DNA of 8,071 bases from an uncultured Ruminococcus sp. Lineage in GTDB: Bacteria > Bacillota > Clostridia > Oscillospirales > Ruminococcaceae. The stretch's first letter is position 1. Each line of letters opens with the position of its first letter. This document shows positions 1 to 7,412 of this stretch, one piece after another. The stretch spans positions 1-8,071 of the forward strand of contig CAMNJD010000407.1 of the NCBI GenBank assembly GCA_946540705.1, written 5' to 3'. Made by a program: the position numbers and the translations under genes. A model generated the notes under the pieces. That model saw only the letters and a list, made by a program, of their open reading frames with translations. It had not been told where the DNA came from and searched no databases.

Positions 1-11
1 TGGGGCGGGGT

Positions 12-58
12 ATGGGGCAGCGCCCCATTATAATCATCGCGCAGCGATACCTTTATCG
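12..58. other. Cluster of three short hairpins at the window's left edge
   Basis: Three inverted repeats lie close together. The first is a 7-bp stem ATGGGGC/GCCCCAT (12-28, loop AGC). The second is a 5-bp stem ATCGC/GCGAT (36-48, loop GCA). The third is a 5-bp stem CGATA/TATCG (45-58, loop CCTT). The second and third share bases, so only one can form at a time. No T-run follows the GC-rich stem, so it does not look like a standard intrinsic terminator. It could be the edge of a dispersed intergenic repeat or the structured 3' end of a gene to the left. That choice is inference. Confidence 0.4.
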
Positions 59-68
59 ACAAGCTAAA

Positions 69-87
69 TTAAAACAATTTGTTTTAA
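69..87. repeat. Perfect AT-rich inverted repeat (9-bp arms)
   Basis: The arms TTAAAACAA (69-77) and TTGTTTTAA (79-87) are exact reverse complements around a single T at 78. It stands out as an AT-rich island in GC-rich DNA. A CCTTATTTTT tract (88-97) follows. It lies about 150 bp upstream of the promoter at 236-264. It could be the binding site of a dimeric regulator or a weak AT-rich terminator for a gene to the left; the sequence alone does not decide. Between 98 and 235 I see no gene or clear signal. Confidence 0.5.
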
Positions 88-235
88 CCTTATTTTTCCG
101 ACCACCTAAAAAACTACATACCCGAAAAAATCTGCCGTATGACAGCATGGGTGCAGGAGCGGGCGAGATGAGCCCGGCCGCATCCGCACCCCGCCGAGAG
201 TATGCACAAAAAGCACGGCGTTCTGATGACAGCCA

Positions 236-264
236 TTGACATTTCTGTGATTTAATGATAAAAT
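236..264 (+). promoter_or_regulatory. Sigma-A type promoter of the LRR-dockerin/cohesin operon
   Basis: The -35 is TTGACA (236-241), a perfect consensus. The -10 is TAAAAT (259-264), one mismatch from TATAAT. The spacer is 17 bp and contains an extended -10 TG at 256-257. Transcription should start near 270-272, giving a leader of about 65 nt before the ATG at 336. This is the only good promoter upstream of the two-gene operon, and no second promoter is evident before gene 2. Confidence 0.8.
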
Positions 265-274
265 GAACATGACA

Positions 275-290
275 GCAGCAACTCTGCTGC
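275..290 (+). other. Leader hairpin in the 5' untranslated region
   Basis: GCAGCA (275-280) and TGCTGC (285-290) pair perfectly around the loop ACTC. The hairpin sits within a few nucleotides of the predicted transcript 5' end and about 30 nt before the Shine-Dalgarno site. A stem at this place often protects mRNA from 5'-end decay; that role is inferred here. It does not cover the ribosome binding site. Confidence 0.4.
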
Positions 291-322
291 ATCATGATCC
301 CACAACCTCACGGCTTCAAAAC

Positions 323-328
323 AGGAGG
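323..328 (+). promoter_or_regulatory. Shine-Dalgarno site that fixes the start of the LRR gene
   Basis: A perfect AGGAGG lies 7 nt before the ATG at 336. An in-frame upstream ATG at 294 has no such site and would put 14 extra residues in front of the signal peptide, so 336 is the start chosen. Confidence 0.9.
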
Positions 329-335
329 CAGCCAT

Positions 336-3300
336 ATGAAACACAAAAGAACAGGCGCAATGCTCTCTGCCCTGTGCATGACCCTCTGCTGTGCGGGACA
401 GACCGCTGCAGCACTGCCGGCTGTGCATGCGGAAACAGCGCAGATACCGGCCGCGGAAACCGCACAGGTGCAGACTGCGGAAACCGCACAGATACAAGCT
501 GCGGAAACCGCACAGATACAAGCTGCGGAACCCGCAGCCGATGACGGCGAAACCGTCATCACCGGCTCCGCAGGCACCAATATCACCTATACCCTCGACA
601 GAACGTCCGGTGTGCTCGAACTGTCCGGAACCGGCCCGATGACAAATTGCGGCTACTCCACATCCAATCAGTTGTTTTATGCGTACAGGGATGAAATCAC
701 CACAGTGATCATCGGGGCGGGCATTACCTCCGTCGGTGACTATGCATTCAATAAGCTGAACAATCTGAAGGATGTCTTAATCCCCGTTACGGTCACGGAG
801 ATCGGCTATGATGCATTCTATCAATGCACCAGCCTGACCTCGGTTCATATTCCGGACGGCGTTGTCAGCATCAAAAGCTACGCATTTGAATCCTGCTCCG
901 CACTCGATTCGTTCATCATGCCCGACACGGTCACATCGGTCGGCTATGATGTGTTCAAGAATTGTTCGGCGCTGACGGAGGTGTATCTCTCGGAGCAGTT
1001 GACCGCACTGCCCTCCTCCGGCTGGTTTGACGGCTTCTTCGGCGGCTGCACCGGCCTGAAGAACGTGACGCTGCCCGCCGGTCTGGAATCCATAGATTAT
1101 TATACGTTTTACAACTGCGTTTCCCTGACCGCTGTCACGATCCCGGAAAGCGTCCGGGCGATCGGATCGAGTGCATTCTACGGCTGCGCCTCGCTGACCT
1201 CTGTGGTCATCCCGGAGCGCGTGCAGACGATCGGGGATACTGCATTCTACGGCTGCACGAATCTGTCTGACGTCATCTTTGCAGGCGATGACCCGCATCT
1301 CGGAACGAGTGTCTTTGACAATACCGCATTCCTTGAAGCACAGGCACATTCCCTGCATGTGATCCTGAACGGTACGATCTATTACCGCTACAACGGTCTG
1401 GATACAGTCATTCAGATTCCGGAGGGTGTGACCTCGATTGCGGGCGGCGCTTTCCGGGACATGCCGCAGATCCGGGAGGTCATGCTCCCCTCTACGCTTT
1501 TGTGCATCGGCACAGCGTCCTTCCGGAACTGTGCCGCGCTCACTGAGGCTGAGCTGCCGGAGGGACTCAGAGAGATCGGTTCGTATGCGTTCGCGGAATG
1601 CAGGTCCCTGCGAACGGTGACTGCCGGCAATGAGCTGGAAACAGTCGGTTATTCCGCATTCAGCGATACCCCTTTTCTGAATCAGACACAGGAGGGCATG
1701 AAGATTCTCGGCAATGTGCTGGTAAAGTACAGCGGCACGTCGGAGAAGCTGGTCATTCCGGATTCTGTCACGGTCATCGGCGACTATGCAGTCTCCGACA
1801 ACAAAACCCTGAACACTGTGGAATTCCATTCGGCACTGAAACGGATCGGCCGCTCTGCCTTCAGCGGCACCCAGGGCGTCCGGCGCTTTATCCTGCCCGC
1901 AGGGATCGCGTTCATCGGGCAGCAGGCGCTGGATACCGGCAGCTATCCGAAGATCTACGGCTACGCCGGTACGGCAGCGGAGAATTACTGTCTGGAATAC
2001 GGCTTCTCGTTCTATGACATCAGCTCGCTCGGCGGCAGATGCGGTGAGAATGCGGAGTGGTCACTGGATATGTTTACCGGCACGCTCCGGATTACCGGAA
2101 GCGGCGCAGTCTCAGAGGATTCCGGCTCCGGCCACCCGGAATATTATAACTACAGAGAGCTGATCCGCAGAATCGAGATCGGCTACGGCATCACTGAAAT
2201 CGGCAGCTATGCATTTGAATCGCTGTATCTGACGGAATCGGTCAGTCTCCCGGACAGTCTGACGCTGATCGGAGCATCTGCGTTCCGAAACTGCTCCCGC
2301 CTTTCGGAGATCATGCTCCCGGATTCGCTTCAGGAGATCGGCGAGTTTGCGTTCGCGGAAGACCCGATGCTGACAGAAATATACCTTCCGCGGTCGCTCG
2401 CCCTGTACGGCGATGCGGCGTTCCGCTCGACCGGCATCACAGCCTTCCGCGTCAGTCCGGACAATGCGTTCTTCACGGTGCAGGACGGTGTTCTGTACAG
2501 CAAAATGAAAACACAGCTTGTCGCATTTCCGCCGATGAAGCAGGCGCCGCAGCTCCGCATCCCGGAGAGCGTCTCCGCGATCAGCGCCTATGCATTCTGC
2601 CGGGCATCCGGGCTGAACACCGTCATCATTCCGGAAACCGTGACCTCGATCGGCGACCATTGCTTCGACTCGGCCGACGGGCTCAGTCAGATCATCTTCC
2701 GCGGCGATGCGCCGGTTGTCGGGGCATATTCGCTGAACACCCCGGGACTGACGGTGTGGTACGATTCGGCCGCGAACGGCTGGAGCGGCTTCCGCTCCGC
2801 GCTCACGAACAGGTCGCAGATCACCTGGGAGGATCTTGCAGAATTCGGAGACAGTGAGGAACTGACGATCCGGTCGGAGCGCTCGGCGCTGAACGTCGGC
2901 GCGGAGCTGAAGCTCACACCGTTCATCAATCCGGGTCTGGCCTCCGACTTCCGCTGGGAGAGCAGTGCGCATGTGCGGGTCTTTGCGGACGGCACCGTGC
3001 TCGCGCTGAAGCCGGGCATCGCGACCGTGACCTGCGAAAGCAGCGACGGCAAATATCACGCCGAGATCCTGCTGAATATCACCGGCACGGCCTTCGATCC
3101 GGAGGACCGTCTGCTCCTGCCGCTGCCCAAGAGCGCTGTCAGCTACACTTCCGCCGGCGCGGAAAGCATGCAGATCCCATGCAGCGAGCTCAACGGCGTC
3201 TACTTCCTGAACGGCGGAAAGCTCAGCTTCTATTCCCCTGCGGCAGATACGCTCTCCGAGGTGATGGATTTCAAAGGATGCGCCGCTGCATATACCGCGG

Positions 3301-5864
3301 ATCACATGCTGTATGTGCCGAACGGTTCGCAGTGTACGGTCTATGACCTGCTGTCGCGCAGTGTCACGCAGCGGATCACAATTCCGGGGTATCAGATCAA
3401 GGCTGCCGGTGCGGATGCACAGGGCAGGATCTACCTTGCAGCGAATGACAGCATCGTGACGAACTCTTACCGGATCTTCCTGTATACACCCGACGGTGCA
3501 CAGCTCGCCGTCGTGCCGGTTCCGTACACGATCTACAGCTTCAGCGGCTTTGATGAAACAAACGGAAATTTCTATGCAGAATCCTTCGGCGAATGGAACT
3601 CCGGCAGCTCTTCCGGTTCGGGCAAAGTGCTGACCTGCGGCAGATTCTACGACGACCGTCTGGTGTTCAGCGGACAGATCATGCCGCTCACCGCCCCGGA
3701 GCCGGAAAACCGCCTTGCGGAAACGATCACCGGCATTCTCGGCAAAACGCAGCAGGCGCGGCTTGTCTCCTCCTCCTCCGGCAGCACACACCGCCGCAGC
3801 AGCGCGATGCTGGGCAATTATGCAGCATTGGTCAGCGCGTATATGCGCGGGTTTCTGATGTTCGATTCCTCGCAATACCCGTTCAGCGGGACGGAGAATC
3901 CCGTCACATTCGCACAGGACCGCAAAAGCCTCTATGCGCTTTCCGATGACAAATGGAGCGTCGGCCTGCGGGCTGCATGGAATGAAAGCAGAGGGACTGT
4001 GCTGACCTACGGAGAGAATCAGTCGGTTCTCGAATTCGATCCTGTCACCGGCACGAATTACGCCGTCTATACGGCATCCTATCCCGTGTTCAGTCTGGAG
4101 CTTCTGGGCGATTATCTCATGCTGACCGAGCGTGATCCGGACGGAAACTACTATCTGGAGCTCATCAGCACCGCACTGCCGGAAGCCGCCGGGATCGCGG
4201 CAGACAAAACCACGCTGAAGGTCGGCGAATCCTCGGCGGTCACACACGGCACGCTGCCCTACACGCTCCTGCACTGCTGGCGCTCCTCCGACAGCAGCAT
4301 CGCTTCCGTGACAGACGGCGGGATCATAACAGGCTGGCGTCCCGGCACGGCGGAGATCGCCTTCGTCCCCTTCGGCGGCAATCCGGTCGCAAGATTCCGC
4401 GTGCGCATTGAAAAGAACGGCATCACGTCCCCGCCGTTCCTGAAAACGGAGCTCGCGGGCAGCATCAGCGACAATGTGTCCGACAACAATTACATCTCGA
4501 ACAGCACATCCGTGCGCTCGTATCTGTATGAGGATGCGGACGGCGGACTGGTGCGGGTCGAGCCGGAGGACGGACAGGTCAGAACCGAAGTCTATACGGC
4601 GTCGGACCGGTTGGATGCGGTTCGTATCATTGAGATGCCGCTCCCGATCTTCGGCGGTTTCTTCGCAGGCAGCGACGCAGACTATTATGTGTTCGGCAAT
4701 TCCAACAACGACTATCTGGCGGATCAGACGGTCGTGATGATCCGGAAATACAGCAAGCAGGGCGATCTGCTCGGCGAGCTCTCCCTCACCGGAGAGAACA
4801 CGGTCAGGCCGTTCAGCGACGGCGCGCTCCGCATGACAGAGCAGGACGGTCTGCTCCTGATCAGCACCGCCCATGACTGGTACAAACCATATTCGGACCA
4901 CTCCTACAGCATCGGCCAGAGCAATATGCTGCTGGTCGTGGACGAAGCGAACATGACCTTTGCCGCCACAGATTATGCCCCCGTGACAGCATCGCCCGTC
5001 AGTCTCTCCGGCGTCCGGAATCAGTTTGTCGCATCTGACGGACAGGCGGTCTATTGCTGCGAGCACACAAGCGGCTCCCCTAATTATGTGACGCTGATGA
5101 AATACCCGTCAGCTCTCGACATCCAGTCATGCCGGTCAAAGGCCGTATTCTCCTCCAATCCAGACGGAAGCTATGACAGCAGCAGCCTTTCCGTCGGCGG
5201 TCTGGCGCTTTCCACGGATTCCTGCCTGGTCGTCGGCAATACGGGCGGTATGAAGAATTCGGACAGCAGCTCCGAAGTGTACCGCAATGCATTCCTTTCC
5301 GTGACGGGCAAGGATCTGACCGTGACAAGCTATCGCTATCTCACCGGCTACACCGCAGCCGACTGCGTACAGGTCAGAACACCGCAGATCGTCCCGCTGA
5401 GTGAAAATGCGTTCCTGATCCTGTGGGAGGAGTACCGGGCAGCAGAGAAATCCTACAGCGTGCGTGCGATGACGGTAGACGGCGACGGCCACACCACACA
5501 GTCCCCGGTCATTCTCCGCGGTCTGCGGCTCTCGGACTGTCAGCCGGTCATGACAACGGATGGGATCGTCTGCTGGTATGTAACGGAAAAGAGCGCCCCG
5601 ACCCTCTGCCGGCTCAACCCCTATGACCTTTTCGAGACATCCATGGGTACGGCAGGTGACCTCAACAGCGACGGTGCGGTCAATATCAGCGATCTCGTGA
5701 TCCTGCGCCGTGCAGCGATCAATGATCTGCCCGAGCCGCTGCTCTCGACCGACGCAGATATCAATTCCGACGGAAAATTCGATCTGAAGGACATTCTTGT
5801 GCTCGGCAGAAGGCTCCTGACCATGCCGCGCCCGCCGTATGTGAAAGGCGGTGCCGTGCAGTGA
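336..5864 (+). CDS. Secreted BspA-type leucine-rich-repeat protein with Big_2 domains and C-terminal type I dockerin
   Basis: A 1842-residue exported modular protein that should attach to a cohesin through its C-terminus. Order: signal peptide 1-32 (basic KHKR start, hydrophobic core, likely cut after VHA); AETAQ tandem repeats 32-67; LRR_5/BspA block 1 (~80-563), with ~23-residue repeats of the type LTxVxIPxxVxxIGxxAFxxC; a second complete block (~566-840) beginning with its own cap (LDMFTGTLRITGSG); Big_2 Ig-like domain (~843-917); beta-propeller-like region (~918-1284); Big_2 (~1285-1362); second propeller-like region (~1363-1765) with GGFF at 1440-1443; dockerin 1774-1829. Both dockerin calcium loops are canonical: D1775-N1777-D1779-G-N1783-D1786 and D1808-N-D-G-D-D1819. 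No catalytic domain is recognisable. BspA-type LRRs in other bacteria mediate adhesion, so a binding role is inferred. It is the first gene of an operon and overlaps the cohesin gene by 4 bp. Domain calls are firm; the propeller fold is a guess from repeated short beta-like segments. Confidence 0.93.
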   Translation: MKHKRTGAMLSALCMTLCCAGQTAAALPAVHAETAQIPAAETAQVQTAETAQIQAAETAQIQAAEPAADDGETVITGSAGTNITYTLDRTSGVLELSGTGPMTNCGYSTSNQLFYAYRDEITTVIIGAGITSVGDYAFNKLNNLKDVLIPVTVTEIGYDAFYQCTSLTSVHIPDGVVSIKSYAFESCSALDSFIMPDTVTSVGYDVFKNCSALTEVYLSEQLTALPSSGWFDGFFGGCTGLKNVTLPAGLESIDYYTFYNCVSLTAVTIPESVRAIGSSAFYGCASLTSVVIPERVQTIGDTAFYGCTNLSDVIFAGDDPHLGTSVFDNTAFLEAQAHSLHVILNGTIYYRYNGLDTVIQIPEGVTSIAGGAFRDMPQIREVMLPSTLLCIGTASFRNCAALTEAELPEGLREIGSYAFAECRSLRTVTAGNELETVGYSAFSDTPFLNQTQEGMKILGNVLVKYSGTSEKLVIPDSVTVIGDYAVSDNKTLNTVEFHSALKRIGRSAFSGTQGVRRFILPAGIAFIGQQALDTGSYPKIYGYAGTAAENYCLEYGFSFYDISSLGGRCGENAEWSLDMFTGTLRITGSGAVSEDSGSGHPEYYNYRELIRRIEIGYGITEIGSYAFESLYLTESVSLPDSLTLIGASAFRNCSRLSEIMLPDSLQEIGEFAFAEDPMLTEIYLPRSLALYGDAAFRSTGITAFRVSPDNAFFTVQDGVLYSKMKTQLVAFPPMKQAPQLRIPESVSAISAYAFCRASGLNTVIIPETVTSIGDHCFDSADGLSQIIFRGDAPVVGAYSLNTPGLTVWYDSAANGWSGFRSALTNRSQITWEDLAEFGDSEELTIRSERSALNVGAELKLTPFINPGLASDFRWESSAHVRVFADGTVLALKPGIATVTCESSDGKYHAEILLNITGTAFDPEDRLLLPLPKSAVSYTSAGAESMQIPCSELNGVYFLNGGKLSFYSPAADTLSEVMDFKGCAAAYTADHMLYVPNGSQCTVYDLLSRSVTQRITIPGYQIKAAGADAQGRIYLAANDSIVTNSYRIFLYTPDGAQLAVVPVPYTIYSFSGFDETNGNFYAESFGEWNSGSSSGSGKVLTCGRFYDDRLVFSGQIMPLTAPEPENRLAETITGILGKTQQARLVSSSSGSTHRRSSAMLGNYAALVSAYMRGFLMFDSSQYPFSGTENPVTFAQDRKSLYALSDDKWSVGLRAAWNESRGTVLTYGENQSVLEFDPVTGTNYAVYTASYPVFSLELLGDYLMLTERDPDGNYYLELISTALPEAAGIAADKTTLKVGESSAVTHGTLPYTLLHCWRSSDSSIASVTDGGIITGWRPGTAEIAFVPFGGNPVARFRVRIEKNGITSPPFLKTELAGSISDNVSDNNYISNSTSVRSYLYEDADGGLVRVEPEDGQVRTEVYTASDRLDAVRIIEMPLPIFGGFFAGSDADYYVFGNSNNDYLADQTVVMIRKYSKQGDLLGELSLTGENTVRPFSDGALRMTEQDGLLLISTAHDWYKPYSDHSYSIGQSNMLLVVDEANMTFAATDYAPVTASPVSLSGVRNQFVASDGQAVYCCEHTSGSPNYVTLMKYPSALDIQSCRSKAVFSSNPDGSYDSSSLSVGGLALSTDSCLVVGNTGGMKNSDSSSEVYRNAFLSVTGKDLTVTSYRYLTGYTAADCVQVRTPQIVPLSENAFLILWEEYRAAEKSYSVRAMTVDGDGHTTQSPVILRGLRLSDCQPVMTTDGIVCWYVTEKSAPTLCRLNPYDLFETSMGTAGDLNSDGAVNISDLVILRRAAINDLPEPLLSTDADINSDGKFDLKDILVLGRRLLTMPRPPYVKGGAVQ
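429..530 (+). repeat. 24-bp tandem repeats encoding AETAQ(I/V)(P/Q)(A/T)
   Basis: Four in-frame 24-bp units occupy 429-452, 453-476, 477-500 and 501-524, followed by a partial fifth starting GCGGAA at 525. Units 3 and 4 are identical base for base, and units 1 and 2 differ at several positions. They encode an Ala/Thr/Gln/Glu-rich spacer between the signal peptide and the first LRR cap. Identical neighbours suggest recent slippage, which would change spacer length without shifting the frame. Confidence 0.9.
1172..1256 (+). repeat. 16-bp identical segments one LRR unit apart
   Basis: TGCATTCTACGGCTGC occurs at 1172-1187 and again at 1241-1256. The spacing is exactly 69 bp, or 23 codons, the length of one leucine-rich repeat. 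The segments encode AFYGC in adjacent repeats. This near-identity, beside more diverged repeats, points to a relatively recent duplication of one LRR unit. Confidence 0.7.
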
Positions 5865-7243
5865 AACAGCATCATCCGATTATCAAAGCAGTCGCCGCCG
5901 TCCTTCTGCTCCGGAGCTGCTTCGGGCAGCCTTTTCCGGTACAGCGGTCTGTCAGCAAGGCTTCTGCGGCGTCTGTGCAGACAGCAGCGGCGGCGGATTC
6001 TAATACAGCAGAGCCGGAGGAGATCACCCCGGCAGTGACCGATATTCCTCCGGCCGTGACAGAGCCCGCCGTGACAGGCGCAGACTATGCCGCAGCGGTC
6101 GGAGAAACGACCACCGTGCTCCCGTTTTTTGAGACAACTGCCCGTGCGCCGGTTTCCGCGCAGATCGCGCTCCCGGCTGTTCAGGCATCGCCCGGCGGGA
6201 CAGTTGATGTTCCGGTGCGTCTGGATCAGAACGGCGGCATCGCGGCACTGCGGCTTTCCGTACAATACAATGAAATGCTGCTCACGCTGACGGATGTCCG
6301 GGACAGCGGTCTGCTCAAAGGCGCGGAATTCACATGCAGCTCTGACCTCTCCGCCAAGCCGTTCGGCATGCTCTGGGATATTCAGGAGCCCTATGTTCCG
6401 GAAGCGACCGGACTGCTCGCGGTGCTGACCTTCCGGGTCTCATCGCTGGCTGCGGGAAATGTGATGCTGAAGATCACAGGCGATGCCGTTGACCAGTGGG
6501 GCGAGCCGGTTCAGCTCGGCCTCAGCAACGGAACCGTCGGGATCATCGAACAGACCGGCATGACGACCACAAGTGTCACCACGACCACAACCTCGACACG
6601 CGCCGTCGGCAGAGTGACGACGACCAAACTGAATGTCAACCTCACCGCTTCGGACGTCACTGTTGCAAAGGGTGACAGCGTTTCGGTGTCGGTGCGGCTC
6701 ACGCAGAATGACGGACTTTCTGCGCTGCGGCTGTTCCTGCAGTATGACCGGACCAAACTGAAGCTGACAAACGTCGAGGAATACGGGCTCCTCAGCGGGG
6801 CGGTATTTTCCGCAGGCGATTCGGGCGGCGATCCGGTCGGCCTGCTCTGGGATGACCCGCGCCTGCCGCATCAGGAAACGGGCAGACTTATGACGCTGCA
6901 CTTCCGGATACTGCCGCAGGCAGAGGGCATCACGCGGGTAAAGCTGCTGGCAGATGCGGTCGATGTCGCGGTAAATCCGCTTCAGGTTTCGCAGATCGAC
7001 GAGATCATCCGGCTGACCGACTACGACGCGCCGGGCGACTTTGATCAGGACGGTCATTATCTGGTCGCAGATCTGGTGCTTTACAGCCGGTATCTGGCGG
7101 AGGACACCGCCCTGACGGAGGCGCAGGTCAGCGGCATTCTCAACGCGCCGGAGAGCGATGCAGACGGGGACGGGCGGCATACACTGTCGGATCTCACCGT
7201 TCTGATGCAATGGCTGCAAGAGCGCAGCGCCCGCATGCCGTGA
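5861..7243 (+). CDS. Secreted scaffoldin-like adaptor: two cohesins plus C-terminal dockerin
   Basis: A 460-residue exported adaptor. Residues 1-36 form a signal peptide (KQHH start, core around IIKAVAAVLLL, possible cut after KASA), then a Pro/Ala/Thr/Glu-rich spacer to ~97. Cohesin 1 spans ~100-228. A Thr-rich linker spans ~229-255. Cohesin 2 spans ~257-386. A dockerin-like module spans ~392-454. The cohesins are internal duplicates, sharing VRLxQNxG, ALRLxxQY, GLLxGAxF, PxGxLWD and DAVD. Dockerin loop 1 is D393-D395-D397-G398-L401-D404, where Leu replaces the usual Asn/Asp; loop 2 is D433-D435-D437-G438-T441-D444. The GTG start overlaps the previous stop (GTGA); AAAGG at 5844-5848 is a weak Shine-Dalgarno. 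The next Met is residue 138, inside cohesin 1, so GTG is needed for the signal peptide. There is no sortase motif at the C-terminus, so surface attachment would have to go through the dockerin. Cohesins bind dockerins; the cognate partner is not shown by sequence, though the LRR protein is an obvious candidate. Confidence 0.92.
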   Translation: MKQHHPIIKAVAAVLLLRSCFGQPFPVQRSVSKASAASVQTAAAADSNTAEPEEITPAVTDIPPAVTEPAVTGADYAAAVGETTTVLPFFETTARAPVSAQIALPAVQASPGGTVDVPVRLDQNGGIAALRLSVQYNEMLLTLTDVRDSGLLKGAEFTCSSDLSAKPFGMLWDIQEPYVPEATGLLAVLTFRVSSLAAGNVMLKITGDAVDQWGEPVQLGLSNGTVGIIEQTGMTTTSVTTTTTSTRAVGRVTTTKLNVNLTASDVTVAKGDSVSVSVRLTQNDGLSALRLFLQYDRTKLKLTNVEEYGLLSGAVFSAGDSGGDPVGLLWDDPRLPHQETGRLMTLHFRILPQAEGITRVKLLADAVDVAVNPLQVSQIDEIIRLTDYDAPGDFDQDGHYLVADLVLYSRYLAEDTALTEAQVSGILNAPESDADGDGRHTLSDLTVLMQWLQERSARMP

Positions 7244-7353
7244 ATTTGTTTTGCGTTCAGTGCAGCCTATGCAGTAAACAAACGGAAACAAAAGCGGCGT
7301 GCGATTCCGGAGCGGAAGCATAAGAGAAGGGGAATCACAGGGAGCGTGAGCGG

Positions 7354-7384
7354 CCGCAGGGAGCGATGTTCCCGCTCCTTGCGG
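7354..7384 (+). other. GC-rich hairpin downstream of the cohesin gene
   Basis: CCGCAGGGAGCG (7354-7365) pairs with CGCTCCTTGCGG (7373-7384) with one G-U wobble and a 7-nt loop. A second copy of the segment CAGGGAGCG lies just upstream (7338-7346, repeated at 7357-7365), so the right arm could pair in part with either copy. No T-run follows, so this is not a standard intrinsic terminator. It is about 110 bp after the cohesin stop codon. It may serve as a 3'-end stabiliser or be a dispersed repeat; both are guesses. Confidence 0.5.
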
Positions 7385-7412
7385 TTCTCCCCCCTCGCAC
7401 CGGCGGAGAGAA

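Noticed and set aside
12..28. An intrinsic terminator for a gene to the left
   Set aside because: The stem is followed by TATAATCATC rather than a T-run.
294..335. An upstream ATG start for the LRR gene
   Set aside because: No Shine-Dalgarno precedes it, and it would bury the signal peptide behind 14 extra residues. The ATG at 336 has a perfect AGGAGG 7 nt before it.
1141..1256. A CRISPR-like or mobile repeat in the LRR gene
   Set aside because: The repeats are in frame with a 69-bp period and encode leucine-rich repeats, which explains them.
777..1829. A 350-codon minus-strand open frame opposite LRR block 1
   Set aside because: It mirrors the LRR repeat period and has no signal, domain or ribosome site. 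It is a shadow of the real gene.
2112..5066. A 984-codon open frame on the minus strand inside the LRR gene
   Set aside because: It is antisense to a gene with clear domains, and its translation is rich in Arg, His, Cys and Asp with no recognisable motif. GC-rich coding DNA often lacks stops in this antisense frame.
5912..5920. A lipoprotein lipobox (LRSC) in the adaptor signal peptide
   Set aside because: Arg at the second position does not fit the lipobox, where a small or aliphatic residue is expected, and a plain signal peptidase I site is available further on (KASA).
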